From: an uncultured Alphaproteobacteria bacterium
GTDB lineage: Bacteria > Pseudomonadota > Alphaproteobacteria > MPNO01 > UBA2964
DNA: 64,000 nt
Direction of reading: 5' to 3'
NCBI GenBank assembly: GCA_951812775.1
Contig: OX638326.1
Span: forward strand, 1,748,335 to 1,812,334
In this document: positions 26,515-35,121 of the stretch, piece by piece
How positions within the stretch are numbered: the first letter of the stretch is position 1
Layout: each line of letters opens with the position of its first letter
Translations under genes and position numbers: made by a program
Notes under the pieces: model-generated
Seen by the model: only the letters and a program-made list of their open reading frames with translations
Databases searched by the model: none
What the model was told of the DNA's origin: nothing

Positions 26515-27685
26515 TCAAACATCCGGATTGTCTTCGTCTTCTATATCGTCAATTTCGTTGTCACCTTCTTGTTGGTCTTCCAAAAGGCGCATCACTGGTT
26601 CATCTGGGTGCTCTATACTACGAATTTCGTGAGAAAGTTCTTTGGTATATTTGATTGCGGCAATTAGTTGATCCTTTTCCTGATCGATTTCCTCTGCTTC
26701 ACCATCAACATCCACATCACCAACATCTCCTTCGATCTCGTAGCCGTCATCAATCCTATCAATGAGTTGTTTGATTTTAGGAAGCCCATCAGATCTCATT
26801 TGCTCGGCAGGCTTCCCTTTAACTACGCGCGGCGGATACTTCTCAAACAAGAGCTTCTCGACCTCAATAGCACCAGCCTCTCTCGATTCTACAATCCGTT
26901 TCACGATTGCCTTCTCAACTTCCGCCCCGGCCTCCATTTTACGTGCACAAGCCTGGAGCCTCCTAAGTTCAGCGTTCTTAATTCGAATCTCCTGAATTTC
27001 TTTGACAAGGAAGAGTATTACAGGAACAACAGACAAGGAAGAGTATTACAGGAACAACAAAGGGAGACACCGAAACGAAAAATGTTGGATCGGAACTAGA
27101 TATCTGTTTAAGGGAAGGCCCATCAGAATCTTGATCAATTAAATCGATGAAATACGAAATCATCCGATTAAAAAACTTAATCTCATCAGCGAACTTTTGT
27201 AGGTCTTCGCTAACCGCCTCCCCCGGCATTAGAATACTTAACTCACCCTCACCCGGTCCCAACGCTTCGTCTTCGATTTCTAGACTTTCGAAACCCTCTA
27301 AAGTTTTATCGATCACACTACGATATTCTCCGATAGCCTTTAATCGCTGATTGATTTCATCTCGGACAACATTAATTTCAACCTGATTTCTTGAAAATAA
27401 GAGGTCCACCCACCCCGCCAAATACTCGGGACTGAATTCTTCATACTTGAGGTGCTTTAATACTGAATTCCAAGTTCGGGGAAACTTTGAGTAATTTGAC
27501 TTGGAGAGAGAAACTTTAACCTTTTGACGGGCTTGCGTCATTGCTTCTAGGTGAACTGGTTGCTGGTTACTGACATAATTTTCGACCGTATTCCCAAGCT
27601 CAGCTAAAGAACCCGCTATTTCGGATTTATCAAAATTTTCTTTGATCGCTTTCAACACAATTTTAAGACGTTCAGTATTCATCAA
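26515..27685 (-). pseudogene. Islet gene: unknown membrane/coiled-coil protein, broken by 28-bp tandem duplication
   Basis: Read on the minus strand from ATG 27685, a Lys/Glu-rich helical N-terminal domain (about 200 residues) leads to a single hydrophobic segment (residues 202-218, ending VVPVILFLV). At this point a 28-bp perfect duplication (27004-27059) shifts the frame. The rest, a heptad-rich helical region then a very acidic tail (EIDDIEDEDNPDV), continues in the other frame to 26515. Without one copy the product is 380 residues. No known domain is recognised. The AT-rich composition and the position between radC-end repeats mark it as acquired cargo, possibly a defence or toxin function. 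Confidence 0.75.
27004..27059. repeat. Perfect 28-bp tandem duplication, frameshifting
   Basis: A 28-base unit beginning GACAAGGAAGAG is present at 27004-27031 and again at 27032-27059 without a mismatch. Each copy encodes the VVPVILFLV membrane stretch of the islet gene. Since 28 is not a multiple of three, the gene is split into two overlapping frames; removing one copy restores a single frame of 381 codons. Confidence 0.96.
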
Positions 27686-27805
27686 CTAACTCCATCAAAG
27701 ATTATCCATAATTGTAATTATATTGAATACTACATGTTAATGAAGAAAATCATGAAGCGAATATAGGGTAATTTCAAATTTTATTGCGAAACGAAAACCC
27801 TCTCA

Positions 27806-27891
27806 GGCGACCAGCTCGGCGTCCGGCTACACGACCACATTATCGTCGCCCGCGAAGGCACGTTCTCCATGCGGTCGGAGGGGCTGATTTA
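27806..27891 (+). repeat. 86-bp direct repeat, right copy (displaced radC 3' end)
   Basis: The original-looking radC terminus, ending CTGATTTAG. It is followed two bases later by the stop codon of the converging terC-family gene (27895), the arrangement expected before insertion. It no longer has a start and is non-coding debris. Together with 26424-26509 it brackets 1,296 bp of AT-rich DNA. Confidence 0.92.
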
Positions 27892-27894
27892 GGC

Positions 27895-28536
27895 TTATAT
27901 CCCGGCGACGGAGGCGAGTTCGACACCACCGCGCCAGATCATTGCAGCTGCGACATAAACGATTAGCAGGAGTCCGATATAGCCAATCCAGTGATGCTTC
28001 TGGAGGACTCTGGCGATCAATGTTGCGCCAACCCCCATCAGAATGACGGAGAGCGCCAGGCCAATCACTAGCGCCGTCATGTGATTATTGGCCGCCCCGG
28101 CGACCGCAAGCACGTTATCCAGTGACATCGAAATATCGGCAATTGCGACCTGCAAGACAGCGGCGCGGAGCGTCTTCCTTGGCTCTGCTTCGCCGTCGCC
28201 AACGCTACCGCCACCAGCCGCTTCTGCGGCAAGTGCCGCCTGCGCCATCGCTTCTTCCTGCAGATCGCGATACAGCTTCCAGCACACCCAGAGCAGTAGC
28301 AAACCACCGGCAAAGGTCAGCCCGATGATATTGAGCAACTCCATCGTGACACCGGCGAAGATGATCCGCATAACCACGGCCAGCGCGATGCCATAAACAA
28401 TAACCTTCTTGCGATGCTCTGGCGCGACACCCGCCGCCGCCATACCGACGACAATGGCATTGTCGCCAGCCAGCACCAGGTCAATCAATATGACCTGACA
28501 AATCGCAATGAATTCAGGATAGGTGCCTTCAAACAT
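27895..28536 (-). CDS. TerC family (YjbE-like) integral membrane protein
   Basis: A 213-residue protein with about six to seven membrane helices. The signature DLVLAGDNAIVVG lies in the first helix and ISMSLDNVLAVAGA in the fourth, with the two conserved Asp-Asn pairs typical of TerC/YjbE/YkoY proteins. A low-complexity cytoplasmic loop (Ala/Glu-rich) separates the halves. Members of the family export Mn2+ or take part in metal homeostasis. It converges on radC, now separated from it by the islet. Confidence 0.9.
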   Translation of the reverse strand: MFEGTYPEFIAICQVILIDLVLAGDNAIVVGMAAAGVAPEHRKKVIVYGIALAVVMRIIFAGVTMELLNIIGLTFAGGLLLLWVCWKLYRDLQEEAMAQAALAAEAAGGGSVGDGEAEPRKTLRAAVLQVAIADISMSLDNVLAVAGAANNHMTALVIGLALSVILMGVGATLIARVLQKHHWIGYIGLLLIVYVAAAMIWRGGVELASVAGI

Positions 28537-28800
28537 GGCACGCTTTGCTCGACTCTGACAAAAATTACCTCATTATTTCAATGCCTTATTATTGAGACAT
28601 TGAATTCCCCTACTCGCATAAGTGACGCTGGATGATGACTGTTTCAAGGGGTACTACAAAAAATTGATCGTGACGGGTTCCTAACCTAATTTTTGCCCTG
28701 CGTCGGCGCAAGTCCGCCCCCTGTATGAAATTCACACAGCAGCCATTGTGACGCCCTCTATTTCATGGCATCACCAGCTTACATCAGCAGGGAGAATAAA

Positions 28801-29352
28801 ATGGTTAAGCCGATCCGCCGCGTTGTCACCGGACATGATGGCGAAGGAAAAGCCATCGTTATCATGGATAGCGATGCGACGAATATCGTCACGTCGGAAC
28901 ATCGCCCCGGAGGGCGCACCAATCTATGGCGGACGACCTCCATGCCAGCCTGCTATGGCGGCGACAAGGACGAGGCCGATGCGGTGTTCGATGTCGAGCC
29001 ACCGCCCAACGGCGTTAATTTCCGTATTTCGGAGTTTCCGCCGGAAGACCCCGACGTTATGGCACGGCTCGATGGCACCAAGGCCTTTGGCGAGGTCGGC
29101 GCGGCGCATCGCGTGGTTCAGGGTGCCCGACATCCTTTCATGCATCGCACCGAAACGGTTGATTATGGCATCGTGCTCGAGGGCGAGATCGACATGCTGA
29201 TGGATGATGAAGATGTCCATCTCAAGGCGGGCGATATTATCATCCAGCGCGGCACCAACCATGCCTGGGCCAATCGCTATGACAAGCTATGTCGCATCGC
29301 CTTTATCCTGATTGATGGTGTCGATGAAGACGGCAAGAAGCGTGACGGCTAA
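28801..29352 (+). CDS. Cupin domain protein
   Basis: A 183-residue protein starting at the ATG at 28801, ten bases after GGGAG. The C-terminal half holds a double-stranded beta-helix: HRTETVDYGIVLEGEIDMLMDDE, then LKAGDIIIQRGTNHAWANR. The metal-binding pattern is H-x6-Y in the first motif and G-x5-G-x2-H in the second. The N-terminal half is a conserved region found with such cupins next to aromatic degradation genes. Its function is uncertain: it could be a sensor or an isomerase. The SAM methylase gene follows at a distance of eight bases. Confidence 0.85.
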   Translation: MVKPIRRVVTGHDGEGKAIVIMDSDATNIVTSEHRPGGRTNLWRTTSMPACYGGDKDEADAVFDVEPPPNGVNFRISEFPPEDPDVMARLDGTKAFGEVGAAHRVVQGARHPFMHRTETVDYGIVLEGEIDMLMDDEDVHLKAGDIIIQRGTNHAWANRYDKLCRIAFILIDGVDEDGKKRDG

Positions 29353-29360
29353 GCAAACTC

Positions 29361-29981
29361 ATGCCCTCCGACACGCCGATTGAAAGCTGGGAAGAGTATT
29401 ACAAAAAGACTGGCGCCCGACCGCCGCGCGAAACGCTGCTGTTTGCACTTGATAAGTTCGATAAGGAGCGTCCTGAAAGCGACCAGCCGCTTCGCGCCGT
29501 CGACCTTGGCTGCGGCAATGGTCGTGACACTGTCGAGCTACTGCGACGTGGCTGGCAGGTTTTTGCAGTCGATGCGGAACAGTCCGCAATAGACGGTTTG
29601 CGGGCGCGCGAGGAGGTTGGTGATGATGTCCTCCTGGAGACGGCAACATCACGGTTCGAAGATATCGAGCTGCCGGAATCGGAATTGATCAATTCCAGCT
29701 TCGCCCTGCCATTGGTGTCACCTCAGGATTTTCCCGATTTGTGGGACAAGATGTTAATGGCGCTGGTCCCGGGCGGGCGGATCAGCTGCCAGCTTTATGG
29801 CGACCGGGACAGCTGGGTTGGAAATCCGGGCATTACGTTTTTTGCCCATAGCGCCATTGATGCGCTGCTCTACCCGCTCAATGTCGAGTATTTCCGCGAA
29901 GAGGAAGAGGACAGCACGACACCGCGCGGTCAGCAGAAACATTGGCACATCTATCACATGGTCGTGCAGCGCCCTCTGTAA
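29361..29981 (+). CDS. Class I SAM-dependent methyltransferase
   Basis: A 206-residue protein of the tellurite-resistance/TehB-like methylase type. Motif I is VDLGCGNGRD at residues 47-56, and FAVDAE at the end of the second strand supplies the ribose-binding acidic residue. The acceptor is unknown. Its start is eight bases from the cupin stop, so the two are probably one operon. It converges on purC. Confidence 0.87.
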   Translation: MPSDTPIESWEEYYKKTGARPPRETLLFALDKFDKERPESDQPLRAVDLGCGNGRDTVELLRRGWQVFAVDAEQSAIDGLRAREEVGDDVLLETATSRFEDIELPESELINSSFALPLVSPQDFPDLWDKMLMALVPGGRISCQLYGDRDSWVGNPGITFFAHSAIDALLYPLNVEYFREEEEDSTTPRGQQKHWHIYHMVVQRPL

Positions 29982-29993
29982 AACCGTGACCGC

Positions 29994-30974
29994 TTAGGAA
30001 AAATACGCCGGCAGAGCCGCCGCGAGATTGGCACGAACCCGTTCGCTTACCGACTGGTCACTATCCGGACGTTCAAACGTCAAGCCTGTCAACTGCTCAT
30101 AGAGCGAGATGTATTTATTGCTGAACTCGACAAGTGTTTCGTCGGGAATTTCCGGAATGGGGTCTTTATAGGGATCGCAACGCCCGGCAATCCACAGCCG
30201 CAAGAATTCTTTATCGAGGCTTTCGGGTTCTTTGCCTTCCGCAAGCTGTTGTTCATAGGAGGACGCAATCCAGTAACGGCTTGAATCCGGCGTATGGACC
30301 TCATCCGCCAGGGTGATGACGCCATTCTCATCGAGACCAAATTCATATTTTGTGTCGACCAGTATCAAGCCGTTCCTGGCAGCAATTTCACTGCCATGCG
30401 CAAAGATCGCCAGGCTGATCCGGGCCAGATCATCCCACTGTTGTTGGCTCAGCAGACCCTGTTCGACGATATCTTCCGGCGTGATGGGTGCATCATGATC
30501 GCCCTGAGCCGCCTTGGTCGTTGGCGTCAGAATCCTTTCGGGCAGTTTTTGGTTTTTCTTCAGCCCATCGGGAAACTCAATGCCATAAAGAACCCGCTCG
30601 CCGCGTTCATACATTGGCCAGATACTGGTCTCTGTTGAGCCGGTAATGTAATCCCGCACAACCATCTCGACAGGCAGCATCGATAGCTGCTTCGCGATGA
30701 TCACGTTGGGATCGGGGTAATCCAGGACATGATTGGGACAGATATCCTCTGTCTGCTCAAACCAGAACCGTGCCGTCTGATTAAGCACCTGCCCTTTATA
30801 GGGGACCGACGCCAACACCTGATCAAAGGCAGATTGCCGATCCGTCGCCACCATGACACGGCGACCATCTGGCAGGCTGTAGGATTCACAGACTTTACCC
30901 TGTTCAAAATTCGGGAGTTCGGGGAATTGAGCGGCACCGAGGCTCGCTTTTGAGATATCCATGTGATCAGCCAT
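29994..30974 (-). CDS. purC: Phosphoribosylaminoimidazole-succinocarboxamide synthase
   Basis: A 326-residue SAICAR synthetase of the long (yeast/alphaproteobacterial) type. It condenses CAIR with Asp using ATP in the eighth step of purine synthesis. Landmarks are GKVCESYSLPDGRRVMVATD at the nucleotide-binding hairpin, VEMVVRDYITGSTE (SAICAR-synthase signature) and LVDTKYEFGLDENGV. It is intact. Other purine genes in the window are purB, purS, purQ and purL, but not adjacent, so the loci have been separated by insertions. Confidence 0.95.
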   Translation of the reverse strand: MADHMDISKASLGAAQFPELPNFEQGKVCESYSLPDGRRVMVATDRQSAFDQVLASVPYKGQVLNQTARFWFEQTEDICPNHVLDYPDPNVIIAKQLSMLPVEMVVRDYITGSTETSIWPMYERGERVLYGIEFPDGLKKNQKLPERILTPTTKAAQGDHDAPITPEDIVEQGLLSQQQWDDLARISLAIFAHGSEIAARNGLILVDTKYEFGLDENGVITLADEVHTPDSSRYWIASSYEQQLAEGKEPESLDKEFLRLWIAGRCDPYKDPIPEIPDETLVEFSNKYISLYEQLTGLTFERPDSDQSVSERVRANLAAALPAYFS

Positions 30975-31032
30975 AATCCAAATGCATTTGTACGGTCAAA
31001 TGTCCGAATGCGGGAACGAATCGGCTAGGGTC

Positions 31033-31044
31033 TGCCATATGGCA
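31033..31044. promoter_or_regulatory. Palindrome between divergent purC and hydrolase genes
   Basis: TGCCATATGGCA is a perfect 12-bp palindrome in the 138-bp gap between purC (minus) and the hydrolase (plus). A TATAAC lies downstream at 31061-31066 and could be a -10 element for the plus strand. The site may be an operator, but no regulator can be named. Confidence 0.3.
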
Positions 31045-31112
31045 AAGCCAATTTCTTGTGTATAACTTTATGAAACAAAAAGTCATCGTACCAAATCAGG
31101 GATTCTCGGGCC

Positions 31113-32003
31113 ATGGCCATGAATGAACGCAAATTCATCGATGTCGGCGGTATTCGCACCTGCTATTACGAAAAAGGTGAAGGGCCGGTCATGATCCTGC
31201 TGCATGGCGGGAATTTTGGATCAAACGATGCGGCGGACTGCTCCCTCGATTGGGGGCTGAATTTCGACGGTCTGGCCGAGAACTATCACGTCATCGCCAT
31301 CGACAAAATTGGCCAGGGGTATACGCAGAACCCGCTGCAGGACGAAGATTACACGATGGCAGAAGTCGTTCGTCATGCTTGTGCAACTCTGGATGCGATG
31401 GAGATCAAGGGTGCGCATCTGGTCGGTCATTCACGTGGTGGCTACGTCACCTGCCGGATGACCATGGATCGACCCGATCTGGTCAGCACCTGCACAATCA
31501 TCGACAGTAATAGCTGTGCGCCCGGTATCGGACTTAATGAGATCGTCCTCGCCAATCCCCCGGAACCCCGCCTGACGGCAGAAAGCCAGCGCTGGATCAT
31601 GGAGCATTATTCCTACAGCCCGGCCCATGTATCAGATGAATGGATTGACGGGTTGGTCGAGGTCGCCCAACAAAACAGCTATGTCGAGGCGTGCCACAAG
31701 ATGGCATCCAGTGGTGATGGGCTGCGCCATACCCAATTCCTGCCAGCACTGGCTAAAGACAAGATCAACATGTTTGCCTGGATACGCGATCACGGTATGG
31801 ATCGACCGACCCAGCTCATTTGGGGATACAACGACCCGACCGCCCCGATCGCGATGGGTCGGGCGCTTTATGATTTGATTGCCGCCCGCGAACGTCAGGC
31901 ACAACTGAATGTCTTCAATGAGTCCAGCCATTTTACCTACCGGGAACATCCGGAGGCATTTAACGCCTGTCTCCATGCTTTTATCGAAGGGACGCGGACC
32001 TAG
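31113..32003 (+). CDS. Alpha/beta hydrolase
   Basis: A 296-residue alpha/beta hydrolase related to ring-cleavage hydrolases. The oxyanion motif is LHGG, the nucleophile elbow GHSRGG (Ser about residue 109), the acid Asp is in GYNDPT and the His in SSHFTYREHP. Typical substrates are meta-cleavage C-C bonds or esters and lactones. The start may be 31113 or the next ATG at 31119. Its stop overlaps the end of the convergent halogenase-like gene by four bases. Confidence 0.88.
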   Translation: MAMNERKFIDVGGIRTCYYEKGEGPVMILLHGGNFGSNDAADCSLDWGLNFDGLAENYHVIAIDKIGQGYTQNPLQDEDYTMAEVVRHACATLDAMEIKGAHLVGHSRGGYVTCRMTMDRPDLVSTCTIIDSNSCAPGIGLNEIVLANPPEPRLTAESQRWIMEHYSYSPAHVSDEWIDGLVEVAQQNSYVEACHKMASSGDGLRHTQFLPALAKDKINMFAWIRDHGMDRPTQLIWGYNDPTAPIAMGRALYDLIAARERQAQLNVFNESSHFTYREHPEAFNACLHAFIEGTRT

Positions 32004-33583
32004 GCGACACCGAGTAAATTGCGGGCTGCCTGATTGCGAATATCTGTCAGGAAATCATAGTGACGTGGCAAATGCTGCGCATAGTTGGTTTTGAGCTTCC
32101 TCATACCCTCAACATAGTCCTGCCAATCCGCCTTATTGATCGATCCTTCAAGCGGGAAGGCAACATCGTCGAACCGCCCTTTTGCGTAGAGCACCGAAAG
32201 GAAGCTTGGCGGGCCGAAGAGATTGATACCGGAGATATCGGCATCGCTTGGCAGGACATGCTCCCAGAGATCCATATTGCTCTGCAGGCTTTCCGGAACA
32301 TCGATCTCATTGCGTGCCGCCAGCCAGAAAGGCTCCTCCCGGTTCGAGGTCAGATAATGCATGACGATAAAATCGACGATGTTGTCGTAGAGCTCGCCAA
32401 CCGAACGGTTGAAGCGATCTGCCAGAGGCTGGCTGATTGATCGATCGGGGAAGTTCGCGGCAAACAGGCGGAGCGTCGCCGAAATCGTGTGAATGGCCGT
32501 GGCCTCAAGGGGTTCGACGAAACCACCTGCCAGGCCGATGGCCACGCAGTTCTTGACCCAGGTCCGCTCACGCCTGCCGACATGCATTTGTATGGCACGC
32601 GGCTCTTCATCAACCTTGAAGCCTTTACCCTCCAGATGCGCGACAAACTCATCACGCGCTTCGTCATCGGTTCTAAAGGCACTCGAGAACACATACCCGG
32701 TGCCAACCCGGTTATAGAGCGGTAAGTTCCACACCCATCCCGCGCCAAGCGCTGTCGACGTTGTGCAGGGCTCAATGTTCTTTGAATCAATATGCGGCAA
32801 CTGAATGGCAAGTGCCCGATCACACAGCAATTGTTTATTCCATGGTCGGAAAGGTTCACCCAAGGCATCGCCAATAATGAGTCCCCGGAACCCTGTGCAA
32901 TCGACAACCATATCGACGGGATGCGCTCCCCCCTCTTCGAGGATCAACTCGCTGACATAGCCGCGGTCATCGAGCTTCACATCAATCACATCATCGCTGA
33001 TATGATTGATGCCGCGTTGCAACGAGACCTCCTTTACATAGTTGGCAAAAAGTCCGGCATCGAGATGATAGGAATAGCTGATCACCCCTTCGAAATTATT
33101 GCCGCCAATCAAACGTGGTGCGAACTGGCCATTAATCATCACCACGTTCGGCAGGACCGTCTCGATCAACCCTCCAGGGCCTTTTTTGGGACCATAGCGA
33201 TGATAGTGATAGGTCGGATTCTTGCCGCGAATATTCTCCGGGGCGTCAAAGGGGTGATAAAACTCTATCCCCTTCCCGGCCACGTCCCTGTTCCAGTCGG
33301 AAAACCGCACAGCATATTTAAAAGAAGCGTTACAACGTTGCAGAAACTCTGCTTCGTCAAGACCAATGCGCTGCAGCAAGGCGCGCATGCCGGGGACTGT
33401 TGCCTCACCGACACCAATGGGCGGGACTCGCGGCGATTCAATCAGGGTAATTTCTACCGGTGGTCCGTCATGACGTTCATTCAGGAACGTGCCGAGCATG
33501 GCTGCGCTTAACCAACCCGCAGTGCCACCACCAACGATGGTAACGCGATCTATCCGGTTCAGGGGTGTTTTGGTTTTCGCCAT
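32000..33583 (-). CDS. Flavin-dependent tryptophan-halogenase family protein
   Basis: A 527-residue flavoprotein of the PrnA/RebH family. The FAD-binding G-x-G-x-x-G region is VGGGTAGW at residues 17-24. Lys89 in ASFKYAVRFSDW corresponds to the catalytic lysine thought to form the chloramine. The W-x-W-x-I-P motif appears as WVWNLP near residue 285, with Leu for Ile. Halogenase activity needs a flavin reductase, which is not adjacent. The substrate could be free Trp, a peptide or another aromatic. It is isolated from any recognisable NRPS or PKS genes, so its role is unclear. Confidence 0.88.
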   Translation of the reverse strand: MAKTKTPLNRIDRVTIVGGGTAGWLSAAMLGTFLNERHDGPPVEITLIESPRVPPIGVGEATVPGMRALLQRIGLDEAEFLQRCNASFKYAVRFSDWNRDVAGKGIEFYHPFDAPENIRGKNPTYHYHRYGPKKGPGGLIETVLPNVVMINGQFAPRLIGGNNFEGVISYSYHLDAGLFANYVKEVSLQRGINHISDDVIDVKLDDRGYVSELILEEGGAHPVDMVVDCTGFRGLIIGDALGEPFRPWNKQLLCDRALAIQLPHIDSKNIEPCTTSTALGAGWVWNLPLYNRVGTGYVFSSAFRTDDEARDEFVAHLEGKGFKVDEEPRAIQMHVGRRERTWVKNCVAIGLAGGFVEPLEATAIHTISATLRLFAANFPDRSISQPLADRFNRSVGELYDNIVDFIVMHYLTSNREEPFWLAARNEIDVPESLQSNMDLWEHVLPSDADISGINLFGPPSFLSVLYAKGRFDDVAFPLEGSINKADWQDYVEGMRKLKTNYAQHLPRHYDFLTDIRNQAARNLLGVA

Positions 33584-33638
33584 GGTCTCGTCGTGAGTGA
33601 ACTCGTGCCACTATCATATAGCGGGCATTGATTTGCTT

Positions 33639-35015
33639 CTATCGAAGAAATGTCTCCATCATCCACTGGCCGATCCGGCCCAGCGCATAATCCTGATGCT
33701 TGTTTCCAAGCAGCTGGATACCCAACGGCAACCCGCTCTCCTTTAGGAGCGGTATGTTCCATGCCGGCGCATCGAGGCAGGACGATGGATCGCCATACAC
33801 TGAATCGCCCGTCGCATTGCCGATAGGTGGCATTGTTGGCGTCGGCAGGGTGATAAAGCCATCCGCCACCCCTTCAAGCTTCGCGAATACGGCCCGCAAC
33901 TGATTAAGGGCATTAAGCGTGACGCGATATTCATCCAGTGACATTTGTTCACCAAATTCGAACCGCGACACCAATCGTTCGTTAATTTGGTCGCGGCCTC
34001 GATCCCGAACCAACAAAGCCGGCCACTGCATTTCCCACGCCGCGAGGTCAGGCTGAAACTCGGGAATGGTCGTCAGAGCCTGCTCAAAGGCTTTAACTTT
34101 GGCGTTGGATTGGCGCGTGATAATTTCAACCCCTTCTCTTTCCAGCTGTGACAGGCATTCCTCAAATCTTTCCTGAATGCTGCTCTCCGTAATCGCCCAT
34201 CCCAGCGTATCGAGACGGATCAACCGTTTGGGTTTGGCCGCCGTGATATCAGCCTCGCCAAACAAGCCAGGATGTCCGGGGTCGCCGCCGACTGTCTGCG
34301 CGATTTGCCAAGCCGTCCGCCAGCAATCGGTAATATTGCTGCTGTGAATTCCAATGGTGCTGTAGCTTGGGGATCGCCAAAGCATGCCGCCGGAATGTAC
34401 CGCGCCAAAGGTCGGCTTGAGTGCAACATTTCCGCAGAAACTGGCTGGCCGCAAAACTGATCCCCGCCCCTGGCTGCCAATCGCCACTGGCAGCATACCA
34501 GCACCAACCGAAGCCGCTGATCCACTGGAGGATCCGCCAGGGCTACGCTCCAGATCAAACGGGTTTCGCGTTTCCGCCGGTTGACCCGAACCCAATTCCG
34601 GCAATGTGGTCTTGCCCAAGATCACTGCCCCTCCCTTGCGCATGGCATAGGCATGGGCGGAATCAAACCGATGTCTTTCCCCCTCCAGCAGCGGGGAGTT
34701 CAGCTCGGTCGGAAAATCGGCGGTCTTGAAGAGATCTTTCACCGCGAACGGCATGCCATCAATTCTGGAAAGCGGGGCACCAGAATTGTAGCGCTCAGTA
34801 GCCAGATCAGCCGCCTTACGTGCTGCCTCAACATCCGTCACAACAAAAGCCTTTATACTCGGCTCTCGAGCCTCGATCACTTCGAGGCAACGTTCCAGAT
34901 AGGCACGTGGCGTATCTTTGCCATCCAAAAAGCCAGGCACCGAGTCATGAAAAGAGCACAGCTCTACTGTAGCCGGATCATAACTTTCAGGAATGACAGG
35001 TATCTTTTCGGACAT
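33639..35015 (-). CDS. Amidase signature family hydrolase
   Basis: A 458-residue amidase with the Ser-cisSer-Lys triad: Lys93 (FAVKDLF), cis-Ser162 (SPGGSSSGSAAS) and Ser186 (GRGSVLRP, where GGSIR is usual). The loop that is normally G-T-D-x-G-G-S is G-S-Q-G-R-G-S, an unusual variation next to the nucleophile. Family members hydrolyse amides, nitrile-derived amides or Glu-tRNA(Gln) intermediates. It has no gatA context. It is divergent from the broken hydrolase at 35122. Confidence 0.87.
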   Translation of the reverse strand: MSEKIPVIPESYDPATVELCSFHDSVPGFLDGKDTPRAYLERCLEVIEAREPSIKAFVVTDVEAARKAADLATERYNSGAPLSRIDGMPFAVKDLFKTADFPTELNSPLLEGERHRFDSAHAYAMRKGGAVILGKTTLPELGSGQPAETRNPFDLERSPGGSSSGSAASVGAGMLPVAIGSQGRGSVLRPASFCGNVALKPTFGAVHSGGMLWRSPSYSTIGIHSSNITDCWRTAWQIAQTVGGDPGHPGLFGEADITAAKPKRLIRLDTLGWAITESSIQERFEECLSQLEREGVEIITRQSNAKVKAFEQALTTIPEFQPDLAAWEMQWPALLVRDRGRDQINERLVSRFEFGEQMSLDEYRVTLNALNQLRAVFAKLEGVADGFITLPTPTMPPIGNATGDSVYGDPSSCLDAPAWNIPLLKESGLPLGIQLLGNKHQDYALGRIGQWMMETFLR

Positions 35016-35121
35016 CGTTTTATTGTTTGAGTTCGCGGGACTGCGGAAAAAACCCTAGGACACATGGCGAGGCACCGCAAGTTGCGGCACAATGGCCACT
35101 CGCCCCAAGAGGAGAGAGAAA

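Noticed and set aside
28577..28604. TTCAATG/CATTGAA inverted repeat upstream of TerC and cupin genes
   Set aside because: Seven-base arms with a 14-base loop are short and could occur by chance; no regulator suggests itself.
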